Origin: Thermoflexales bacterium
Lineage (GTDB): Bacteria; Chloroflexota; Anaerolineae; Fen-1058
Reading direction: 5' to 3'
DNA: 10,830 nt
NCBI GenBank assembly: GCA_017882055.1
Contig: JADGQE010000101.1
Span: forward strand, 1-10,830
Positions 5,258-10,830 of this stretch are shown here, in pieces (the stretch's first letter is position 1; each line of letters starts with the position of its first letter). The position numbers were made by a program, and so were the translations under genes. Under the pieces are notes generated by a model that saw only the letters and a program-made list of their open reading frames with translations, searched no databases and was not told the DNA's origin.

Positions 5258-6213
5258 TTCGCTCCTCTGGCAGAACTCTGGTTTCTGGTAGAAACCAGAG
5301 TTCTGAGTGCGGCGATGTGATCGGGGGTGGTGCCGCAGCAGCCGCCGACGATCGCTGCGCCATGTTGAAGCCACTGCTGCGCGTGAAGCGCATAAGCTTC
5401 CGGCCCGACATCAGCCGTCAGCGCCCAGCCGATCTGATCGTCGGCGTGGCCGACATTGGCATATAAACCCAGCAGCCCCGCATCGGCAGCGCGCAATTGG
5501 TCAAAGGCGCGATCGATCACAGCCAGCGGCACACAGTTGATCAGCATCACCGCCGGACCGAGCGGACGCACCGCCTTGACCGCCGCATCGATCGATTCAC
5601 CACTGAGCAGCGTCACCTCGGCATGGATACTCGCAGCGATCTGATCCGGCGGCCGGCCGCCCGGCCCGACGACAAAACTCACGCAGACCGGCAGGCCGGT
5701 CGACACGGCGGCTTCAGTCGCCAGCGCCGCTTCGCGGATCGTGTTCATCGTTTCGATCAGCAGCAAATCGCAGCCCGCCTCGACCAGATCGCGCGCCATC
5801 TCGGCCTGTTCTGCGCGGAGTTGATCATCGGGCGGGACGAGCGCCGGCGAGTAACAATCTTCGAGCGGCGACATCGAGCCTGCAATGAAGATCGGCCGCG
5901 GCGCGTCCGATTGTTCAACCGCTTCACGCGCCAGCCGCACCGCCAGTTGATTTAACTCACGGGTGCGTTGACCGATCCCGGCCCGGGCCAGCGTGCGCCG
6001 GTGCGTGCGAAACGTGTTGGTCGTGATGATGTCCGCGCCGGCCCCGATGTAGTCCGCATGAATCGATCGCACCACCTCGGGCCGTTCGATCAACGCGCGC
6101 GCCGACCATAGCGGCAAATCGGTGTTAAGGCCGCGTCGATTCAATTCGGTACCGGTCGCACCATCGAGGAGCAGCGGCCGACCAGAGTTTAGTTGAGTGA
6201 GAAATGAAGACAT
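5254..6213 (-). CDS. Homocysteine S-methyltransferase family protein (single Hcy-binding domain)
   Basis: The 319-residue protein is one homocysteine-binding (beta/alpha)8 barrel, as in MmuM/BhmT or the N-terminal domain of MetH. It starts with LLLDGATGTEL (14-24), has TNTF at 65-68, and carries the three zinc-binding Cys: Cys227 in LINC and Cys292-Cys293 in GGCCGTTP. It would transfer a methyl group to homocysteine; the donor (S-methylmethionine, betaine or other) is not readable. No cobalamin or folate domain follows. The C-terminus after residue 303 is encoded by a perfect palindrome, so it looks like a secondary extension. No Shine-Dalgarno precedes the ATG at 6213. It is the first gene of the four-gene unit and overlaps the HAD start. 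Confidence 0.85.
   Translation of the reverse strand: MSSFLTQLNSGRPLLLDGATGTELNRRGLNTDLPLWSARALIERPEVVRSIHADYIGAGADIITTNTFRTHRRTLARAGIGQRTRELNQLAVRLAREAVEQSDAPRPIFIAGSMSPLEDCYSPALVPPDDQLRAEQAEMARDLVEAGCDLLLIETMNTIREAALATEAAVSTGLPVCVSFVVGPGGRPPDQIAASIHAEVTLLSGESIDAAVKAVRPLGPAVMLINCVPLAVIDRAFDQLRAADAGLLGLYANVGHADDQIGWALTADVGPEAYALHAQQWLQHGAAIVGGCCGTTPDHIAALRTLVSTRNQSSARGAK
5271..5305. repeat. Perfect 15-bp palindrome inside the 3' end of the methyltransferase gene
   Basis: CAGAACTCTGGTTTC (5271-5285) and GAAACCAGAGTTCTG (5291-5305) are perfectly complementary around the loop TGGTA. It encodes residues 304-315 of the methyltransferase and ends 13 bases before the ATG of the HAD gene. In the minus-strand RNA the motif CUCUGG in the stem could also pair with CCAGAG at the HAD ribosome binding site. 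Confidence 0.85.
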
Positions 6214-6221
6214 AGTGGGGA

Positions 6222-6237
6222 TTGGACAACTGGTGAT
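6222..6237. repeat. Two octamer units related to the 1947-2072 array
   Basis: TTGGACAA (6222-6229) and CTGGTGAT (6230-6237) lie just upstream of the methyltransferase start. They share the 12-mer TGGACAACTGGT with 1971-1982. The rest of the leader to 6257 shows no clear promoter; TCTAAT (6241-6236, minus) is a possible -10 without a good -35. Confidence 0.45.
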
Positions 6238-6257
6238 TAGAGCGGTTTCCGAGTTGA

Positions 6258-6382
6258 TTTACGGTGTCACCCCGAGCATAGCGAGGGGTCTCTACGACAG
6301 CGGTAGAGATTCCGCCCATGTCCGGCGCAGTGCGCCGGTGGGCCGCCAGGCGTCGCTACGCTCGGAATGACACGACCGTAAA
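6258..6382. mobile_element. 125-bp palindromic element with terminal inverted repeats (REP/MITE-like)
   Basis: The ends TTTACG and CGTAAA pair, followed inward by GTGTCA (6264-6269) with TGACAC (6368-6373) and CGAGCATAGCGA with TCGCTACGCTCG. Inside are two further hairpins, CTCTAC/GTAGAG (6290-6306) and the near-perfect CCGGCGCA-G-TGCGCCGG (6322-6338). No protein is encoded. The CCGAGC-TAGCGA-GG word is a common non-coding repeat in several bacterial phyla. It lies between the four-gene unit and the second HAD gene. Movement by a transposase in trans is a guess. Confidence 0.7.
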
Positions 6383-6456
6383 CGAAACTGGAATTCGCTA
6401 TAATGGAGATGTCATGCGAGTCGCTCCTTATTTTTGAATGCTACCTGGGTCCTCAC

Positions 6457-7083
6457 TCAGCTTGCCCACACAAGCCCCAGACCTTCGAGGGTCTTCCGCG
6501 TTGCCTCGTAACCGCGATGAATGATGCCTCGAAGCCCCAGCCCTTGAGCCACCTCGACAAACATCGCCCGGTCATCGATGTAAACGACTTGTTCCGGGCG
6601 CACCTGAGCAATGTCTAATGCAATTCGGTACATGTCTGCATCCGGCTTGCGGTAGTGGATAAAGCACGATGAGACAAAGAAGTCTATGAAGGTGCCCAGT
6701 TTGAATTGCTGGACGCGATAGACCGTCAGCTCACGCCCTTCATTACTCACCGCAGCGACCTGGAGCCCGTATTGATGCTTAAGCCCGCGCATCAGCTCAA
6801 TCATCTCTGGAAAAGGTTGGGACTGGGCGTACATGAACGCCTTGAACGCTTCCCGTGAGAACGAGCGCTCTTGATAAAAGACCACTCGATTCAAATATTC
6901 GTCCAGGCTGAGCTTGCCTTCTTCATAAGTATCGAAGGTCAGGTGATGGCGCTCATCCATTTCTTTATAATCCAAACCAAATTTCTCAGAGGCGAGAGTC
7001 CGTATGCCACGATCCCACCCATTCGTGAGCAAGACGCCGCCAATATCCAGAAATAAAGTCGTGATTGGAGAAGTAGGAGTCAT
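6457..7083 (-). CDS. HAD superfamily hydrolase (second copy)
   Basis: This 208-residue protein carries the HAD motifs: Asp13 in FLDIGGVLL (with Gly in place of the second Asp), Ser113 in AVSN, Lys146 in YRKPDADMY, and Asp170-Asp171 in YIDD. The cap region between residues 22 and 95 is helical and rich in charged and aromatic residues. I chose the ATG at 7083 because AGGTGA lies close upstream; the ATG at 7128 in the same frame has no good ribosome binding site. It is downstream of the magnesium ATPase gene on the same strand with a 139-base gap. Substrate unknown. It is related to, but clearly different from, the HAD protein at 4631-5257. Confidence 0.87.
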   Translation of the reverse strand: MTPTSPITTLFLDIGGVLLTNGWDRGIRTLASEKFGLDYKEMDERHHLTFDTYEEGKLSLDEYLNRVVFYQERSFSREAFKAFMYAQSQPFPEMIELMRGLKHQYGLQVAAVSNEGRELTVYRVQQFKLGTFIDFFVSSCFIHYRKPDADMYRIALDIAQVRPEQVVYIDDRAMFVEVAQGLGLRGIIHRGYEATRKTLEGLGLVWAS

Positions 7084-7143
7084 CGCATCACCTGCTCTTA
7101 CTCTAAAATTCTTGGGATTGGTATTCATTTTTTCATTCTTTCG

Positions 7144-7162
7144 ACAACGCTAGCCGCGTTGT
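7144..7162. repeat. Small hairpin between the ATPase and second HAD genes
   Basis: ACAACGC (7144-7150) and GCGTTGT (7156-7162) pair around a five-base loop. On the minus strand no U-run follows, so it is not a classic terminator for the ATPase gene; it may mark the 3' end or be accidental. Confidence 0.35.
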
Positions 7163-7222
7163 TCGCGCTTGTCTTTTTATGGGAGTCATCTTTCCGAATC
7201 TCCTGCTCTGCCTATATCCGAC

Positions 7223-9826
7223 CTAAGCATTTGCATTCGCCACCTTGGAGTAGAAATACTTCTTGCCCAACTCAGTGGCCAGGATATAAAGCGCCGTCAA
7301 CCCAACCATTGCCAGCATGAGCGGAAGAGGCAACGGAACAAAACCGAACACCGAGACGAATGGCAGGTACGGCAAAACGAGGGTAATTCCAATGAAAATC
7401 AATGAACTCACCAGCAAAAGCTTGCCCGGCCGGCTGCGGAAGAAGAGATGGCGTGTTCGTACCACCAGGGCGATGACCAACTCGGTTAACAAGGACTCGA
7501 TGAACCAGCCGGTTTGGAACACCTCCGGCGAGGCTCGGAACAGAAATAGCAACGTCCCAAAGGTCAGGAAGTCAAAGATCGAGCTGACCAGACCGAAGAG
7601 CACCATGTAGTTGCGAATGTACTTGGTGTTCCAGCGGTGCGGTTTCTCCACCATCTCCGGGTCCACATTGTCGCTAGCGATGGTCGTGGCAGGAATGTCG
7701 GAAAGGAAGTTTTCAAGCAGGATTTGCGGAGCGAGCATTGGCAAGAATGGGAGTAACAACGAAGCTCCGGCCATGCTAAACATGTTGCCGAAACTGGCGC
7801 TGATCGTGGTGAGGATGTACTTGATCGTGTTGGCGAACGTCACGCGGCCTTCATCGATGCCCTGCTTCAAAATAGCCAGATCCTTCTTAAGCAGCACAAA
7901 GTCGGCGGCTTCTTTGGCCACGTCAACTGCTGTGTCGACGGAGATGCCCACGTCTGCGGCGTGCAAGGCCGGTGCGTCATTGATACCGTCACCCATATAA
8001 CCAACCACGTGCCCGGTCTTTTTCAGTGCCAGGATGATGCGTTCCTTTTGATTGGGATCCACTTCCGCGAAGAGGGTGGTGTGTTCGGCTTGATGCCAGA
8101 GAGCCTCGTCTTTCAAGTCGTTCAACTCTCTGCCAGTGAGTACTCCCTCGAGTGTCAGGTTCACCGCCGCGGCAACATGACGAGCCACTTTTTGGTTGTC
8201 ACCGGTGATAATCTTGAGTTGTACCCCGCGTTTAGCCAGATCGATGATGACTTGCTGCACATCCGTCTTCGGTGGATCGAAGAAGAGCAGGAAACCGGCG
8301 AAGGTGAGCCCGGTTTCATCGGTGTGTGAATAGGCTGCATGCTGACCATCTATCGCTTTGGTTGCCAGACCGAGGACGCGGAAGCCTTGTTCGCTCCATT
8401 CACTAAAGCGCTTGTCAATCTCTGCCCGCGCCGGAGCATCCAGCGGATGGACACCATCCGCAGACTGCAGGTTGGTACAAATACCCAGAACGTTATCCAG
8501 TGCACCCTTGGTGATGAGGGTATGCTCCCCCTTGTCATTGGCAGTGATTACGCTCAGTAGTTTGCGGGAAAAATCGTATGGGATTTCATCCACTTTTTTC
8601 TCGGCGTTGATGTCCAGCTTGGCCTTCTGCGCAGCAGCCTGGATCGCATCATCCAGAGGGTTGGTCAGCCCGGTCTGGAAGTGGGCGTTGAGATAGGCTA
8701 GGCGCAAAACAGCCTCGGAGGCTTGCCCTTGCGCGTCATGCGCACCGTCGAGACTAACGACACCTTTGGTCAGTGTTCCAGTCTTGTCGGTGCACAAGAT
8801 ATCCATGCTGCCAAAGTTCTCAATCGATGTCAGGCGGCGTACGATCACTCCACGTTTGGCCATCTCTTGTGCGCCGTGGGAGAGCGTGATACTGATGATG
8901 GCGGGCAGGAGTTCAGGTGTCAGACCTACTGCCAATGCCAGCGCAAAGAGGATAGAGTCAAGTAATGGTTTTTTCAGGAAGACGTTGACCCCTAAAACGA
9001 TGACCACCATCACCAGCATGACCTGCGTGAGCAGGTTACCAAAGTGGCGGATGCCGCGTTCGAACTCAGTCTCTGGTGGGCGCAGTTTCAGATGCTCCGC
9101 TACCTGGCCGAATACGGTTGTTTCTCCCGTTTGTACAACCAGCATGTGCGCGGTTCCGCTGGCCGCGCTGGTACCCGTGAAGGCGCAGTTGGTCCGCTCC
9201 GCCAGGCTGGCATTTGCCGGAACTGTTCCTGGTTTTTTCTCAACGAGGAAGGTCTCGCCGGTAAGCACAGCCTGGTTAACAAAGAAATCTTTCGCTTCCA
9301 GTACGATACCATCGGCTGGGATCAGGCTACCCGCGGATAGCACCACCACATCGCCTGGCACCACTTGTTCTGAGGGTAATGTCTGCGGCTGACCGGCACG
9401 CAACACGCTGGATTTAATGGTGACTTGTGAACGCAATTTCTCGACGGCGTTGCCGGCAGTGTATTCCTGCACAAAACTGAGGATCGTGCTTCCAAGCACG
9501 ATGGCAAGCACAATGCCGGCATCCACCCATTCACCAACAAGTGCGGAGACGATTGCGGCAAAGATAAGGATGAGGACGAGCGGACTTTTGAATTGGCCCA
9601 GTAATAGGCGCAATGCAGTTGTTCGCCCCTGTGCTCTTATTGTGTTCAGCCCGTATTGCTTAAGGCGCTGCTCAGCATCTGCTTGCTGGAGACCGGCAGG
9701 GGTGGCGTGCAACGTAGTGAGAATCTGCTCGGGCGCGATGTTCCAATAATTCGCTGGAGCCGCCTGGGCAACCTGTTGTCCCGCTTTGGGCGGTTTGTTG
9801 GAAGAAGGATCAGGGGTGGTTTTCAT
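7223..9826 (-). CDS. mgtA: Magnesium-translocating P-type ATPase (MgtA/MgtB type)
   Basis: This complete 867-residue P3B ATPase imports Mg2+ across the cytoplasmic membrane. An N-terminal cation-ATPase domain (about 27-65) is followed by membrane pair M1-M2 (70-120) and the actuator domain with TGET (189-192, the catalytic Glu of TGE is kept). M3-M4 follows, with the Mg-ATPase hallmark VGLTPELLP (300-308), then phosphorylation site DKTGTLT (Asp347), KGA (440-442), TGDN (541-544) and GDGINDAP (612-619). The next stretch, ASFGNMFSMAGASLLLPFLP and NFLSDIPATTIASDNVD, is typical of MgtA, and six C-terminal membrane helices end the protein. Length is close to E. coli MgtA. I chose the ATG at 9826; an in-frame TTG lies at 9838. 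Its word usage lacks the CGATCG richness of the left genes. Confidence 0.95.
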   Translation of the reverse strand: MKTTPDPSSNKPPKAGQQVAQAAPANYWNIAPEQILTTLHATPAGLQQADAEQRLKQYGLNTIRAQGRTTALRLLLGQFKSPLVLILIFAAIVSALVGEWVDAGIVLAIVLGSTILSFVQEYTAGNAVEKLRSQVTIKSSVLRAGQPQTLPSEQVVPGDVVVLSAGSLIPADGIVLEAKDFFVNQAVLTGETFLVEKKPGTVPANASLAERTNCAFTGTSAASGTAHMLVVQTGETTVFGQVAEHLKLRPPETEFERGIRHFGNLLTQVMLVMVVIVLGVNVFLKKPLLDSILFALALAVGLTPELLPAIISITLSHGAQEMAKRGVIVRRLTSIENFGSMDILCTDKTGTLTKGVVSLDGAHDAQGQASEAVLRLAYLNAHFQTGLTNPLDDAIQAAAQKAKLDINAEKKVDEIPYDFSRKLLSVITANDKGEHTLITKGALDNVLGICTNLQSADGVHPLDAPARAEIDKRFSEWSEQGFRVLGLATKAIDGQHAAYSHTDETGLTFAGFLLFFDPPKTDVQQVIIDLAKRGVQLKIITGDNQKVARHVAAAVNLTLEGVLTGRELNDLKDEALWHQAEHTTLFAEVDPNQKERIILALKKTGHVVGYMGDGINDAPALHAADVGISVDTAVDVAKEAADFVLLKKDLAILKQGIDEGRVTFANTIKYILTTISASFGNMFSMAGASLLLPFLPMLAPQILLENFLSDIPATTIASDNVDPEMVEKPHRWNTKYIRNYMVLFGLVSSIFDFLTFGTLLFLFRASPEVFQTGWFIESLLTELVIALVVRTRHLFFRSRPGKLLLVSSLIFIGITLVLPYLPFVSVFGFVPLPLPLMLAMVGLTALYILATELGKKYFYSKVANANA

Positions 9827-9881
9827 TTGATTTCTCAAGAACTCGTCTTGTTATCCTATTGTGAAAACATTGGATGTTTCA

Positions 9882-9913
9882 TGAACAAGGAACATATCAC
9901 CTTGGCTTGTTCA
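9882..9913. promoter_or_regulatory. Inverted repeat in the leader of the magnesium ATPase gene
   Basis: TGAACAAG (9882-9889) and CTTGTTCA (9906-9913) are perfect 8-bp arms around 16 bases. The dyad sits 56-87 bases upstream of the ATPase ATG, in the 150-base gap after the peroxiredoxin-like gene. It could be an operator or an RNA hairpin in the leader. The gap seems too short for a full M-box magnesium riboswitch plus promoter, and I see no M-box core. No convincing promoter was found. Confidence 0.35.
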
Positions 9914-9976
9914 CGAGCACTTGTAGATGAGCGCACGAGATCGAGCATTCTCTTTCCGATTTCTTTAATATTGGTA

Positions 9977-10444
9977 TTATGCATTCAGTTGGTCCAACAA
10001 TGATAGGACCTCAGCATTTTCTGGGATATCCGACATCGAGTGGCCATAATACACAAAGCGCGCCACGCCAGCTTTGTCCACGATCACCTGAGCAGGCATG
10101 CGCCCCAGCTTGAACAGGTTGACTTCCTGCCCGTAGAGCTTGAGCACGCTGGCTTTCGGGTCGGGCAGGCCGACGAAGGGCAAGTCATGCTGATGCCAAT
10201 AGGCTTGAAAGGCTTTCGCATCATCGGGGCCAACAACGATCACCTGAGCCTGACGTTTGACGAATTCCTGGTAGTCCTGGCGCAACTGCGCCATGTGCCG
10301 CTGGCAAAATGGTCAGGCAAAGCCACGGTTGAACACGAGCAAAATATGCGCTTTGCCGTGAAAATCGGACAGGCTAACAGACTCACCCTTGAAATCTTGC
10401 AGGGTGAAATCAGGGGCCGGGGTGTTAAGCGAGATCTGGGTCAT
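9977..10444 (-). CDS. Peroxiredoxin-like selenoprotein (in-frame UGA read as Sec, UxxC motif)
   Basis: Reading the UGA at 10315-10313 as an amino acid gives one continuous 155-residue AhpC/TSA-like protein. It starts with the family pattern TPAPDFTLQDFKG (residues 8-20), has LLVFNRGFA before Sec44 and PFCQRHMAQLRQDY after it, and later VIVVGP, PFVGLPDP, LGRMPAQVIVDK and YYGHSMSDIP. In close Cys relatives the UGA position is, as I know the family, Cys in a CPFC motif, so this is UxxC with Cys47. The ATG at 10444 has GAGGAG about eight bases upstream. A SECIS-like hairpin follows the UGA at 10278-10293. The protein is probably a thiol peroxidase or thiol-disulfide oxidoreductase of the cytoplasm. 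Alternatives are a Cys-codon mutation (pseudogene) or a base-call error. It lies 83 bases after the phosphoketolase gene. Confidence 0.8.
10278..10293 (-). promoter_or_regulatory. Candidate bacterial SECIS element
   Basis: In the minus-strand RNA UGGCGC and GCGCCA pair perfectly around the loop AGUU. The stem starts 20 bases after the UGA, and the G at loop position two is 27 bases after it. Published bacterial SECIS models ask for a small hairpin 16-37 bases downstream with a G among the first two loop bases; this fits both. In protein terms it covers the HMAQLRQ segment, so the bases are also constrained by coding. Confidence 0.65.
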
Positions 10445-10501
10445 TGGACTTCTCCTCGTGAAATAAGTGTACACAAAGATTCTAACAATTGTTTGTATAA
10501 C

Positions 10502-10518
10502 GCCTGCTCTTCTCAGGC
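10502..10518 (-). terminator. Weak hairpin after the phosphoketolase gene
   Basis: On the minus strand GCCTG and CAGGC (arms 10514-10518 and 10502-10506) pair around a seven-base loop. The sequence after it is only mildly U-containing (GTTATACAAA), so it probably permits read-through into the peroxiredoxin-like gene. Confidence 0.25.
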
Positions 10519-10527
10519 CGATCAATC

Positions 10528-10830
10528 TCACAATGGGTTGCCCCATTGCCAATCGCGAATTTCCGGCATGTCCTGGCCGTGTTTGTTGATGTAGGCTTTG
10601 TGATCCAGCAGTTTATCGCGCAGAACCTGTTTGGTGTAGGCGGCGCGTGAACCCAGACCTGGCACCCGATCGATCACGTCGCCGACCAGGTGGAAACGGT
10701 CCAGTTCGTTCAACACGACCATGTCGAACGGTGTCGTCGTCGTGCCCTCTTCCTTAAAGCCGCGAACGTGCAGGTTGTCATGATTCGTGCGGCGATAAGT
10801 GAGCTCATGGATTAGCAAAGGATACCCATG
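10528..10830 (-). CDS. xfp: Xylulose-5-phosphate/fructose-6-phosphate phosphoketolase, C-terminal end (partial)
   Basis: The last 100 codons of a phosphoketolase gene enter from the right edge. The residues HGYPLLIHELTYRRTNHD, VRGFKEEGTTTTPFDMVVLN, LDRFHLVGDVIDRVP, GSRAAYTKQVLRDKL and QDMPEIRDWQWG match the conserved C-terminal end of Xfp family enzymes. These ThDP-dependent enzymes cleave xylulose 5-phosphate (often also fructose 6-phosphate) with phosphate to acetyl phosphate and an aldose phosphate, in the cytoplasm. The N-terminal ThDP and catalytic domains lie outside the window. The gene ends in TGA 83 bases before the peroxiredoxin-like gene, so the two may be cotranscribed. Confidence 0.95.
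   Translation of the reverse strand, partial: HGYPLLIHELTYRRTNHDNLHVRGFKEEGTTTTPFDMVVLNELDRFHLVGDVIDRVPGLGSRAAYTKQVLRDKLLDHKAYINKHGQDMPEIRDWQWGNPL

Noticed and set aside
4277..5320. Plus-strand 347-aa open frame
   Set aside because: It runs antisense across the phosphoesterase and HAD genes, both of which have complete motif sets.
6399..6404. Perfect TATAAT on the plus strand
   Set aside because: There is no usable -35 about 17 bases upstream and no plus-strand gene follows; the downstream frame is antisense to the second HAD gene.
6399..6425. AAGGAG plus ATG on the minus strand near 6413
   Set aside because: The frame ends after five codons (MTSPL). It may be a gene remnant but cannot be supported.
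9827..9976. M-box magnesium riboswitch before mgtA
   Set aside because: The gap is only 150 bases and I could not find the conserved core; only a simple dyad is visible.
9977..10294. Separate 105-aa gene starting at the ATG at 10294
   Set aside because: The ATG has no ribosome binding site, lies inside the SECIS-like hairpin, and the conserved family sequence continues upstream (PFCQRH) in the same frame to the UGA.

Overview
The window is most likely a piece of a bacterial chromosome. Gene content and intergenic repeats suggest a Chloroflexota (Anaerolineae-like) bacterium; this is inference, because no rRNA or marker gene is present. The genes are tightly packed, mostly on the minus strand, with few tRNA-like or phage-like signs, and no transposase or CRISPR array was seen.

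Layout from left to right. (1) Positions 1-262 hold the 5' part of an unknown minus-strand gene that runs off the window. (2) Positions 518-1893 (minus) hold a translationally coupled pair: an 8Fe-8S ferredoxin followed by a geranylgeranyl-reductase-family flavoprotein. (3) Positions 1925-2110 form a divergent promoter region built around a 126-bp array of 8-bp repeats in inverted arrangement. (4) Positions 2172-3111 (plus) hold a small unknown helical protein, a hairpin terminator, a four-helix membrane protein and a strong terminator. (5) Positions 3182-6213 (minus) look like one four-gene transcription unit: homocysteine S-methyltransferase, HAD hydrolase, YfcE-type metallophosphoesterase and xylose-isomerase-like TIM barrel, closed by an intrinsic terminator. 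Repeats or palindromes sit at two of its gene junctions. (6) Positions 6258-6382 hold a 125-bp palindromic element with terminal inverted repeats. (7) Positions 6457-9826 (minus) hold a second HAD hydrolase and a complete MgtA-type magnesium P-type ATPase, with a DNA word use different from the left part. (8) Positions 9977-10444 (minus) hold a peroxiredoxin-like protein. (9) From 10528 to the right edge lies the 3' end of a phosphoketolase gene.

The most interesting item is the peroxiredoxin-like gene. A single in-frame UGA (10313-10315, minus) falls exactly where the first Cys of its CxxC motif is expected. A hairpin with an AGUU loop follows at a spacing that fits a bacterial SECIS element. 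Both halves are intact and in the same frame, and a good Shine-Dalgarno precedes the gene. At least six other genes here stop with TGA, so UGA is not generally reassigned. I read it as a selenoprotein (UxxC), which would be split or called a pseudogene by ordinary gene callers. Known bacterial selenoproteins include Prx-like families, so the principle is not new, but this gene would need its own check.

A second theme is how intergenic repeats shape genes. Octamer repeats supply a -35 box. A perfect 15-bp palindrome forms the C-terminal codons of the methyltransferase and lies beside the ribosome binding site of the next gene. ACGGATT-type repeats surround the stop codon of the first HAD gene.
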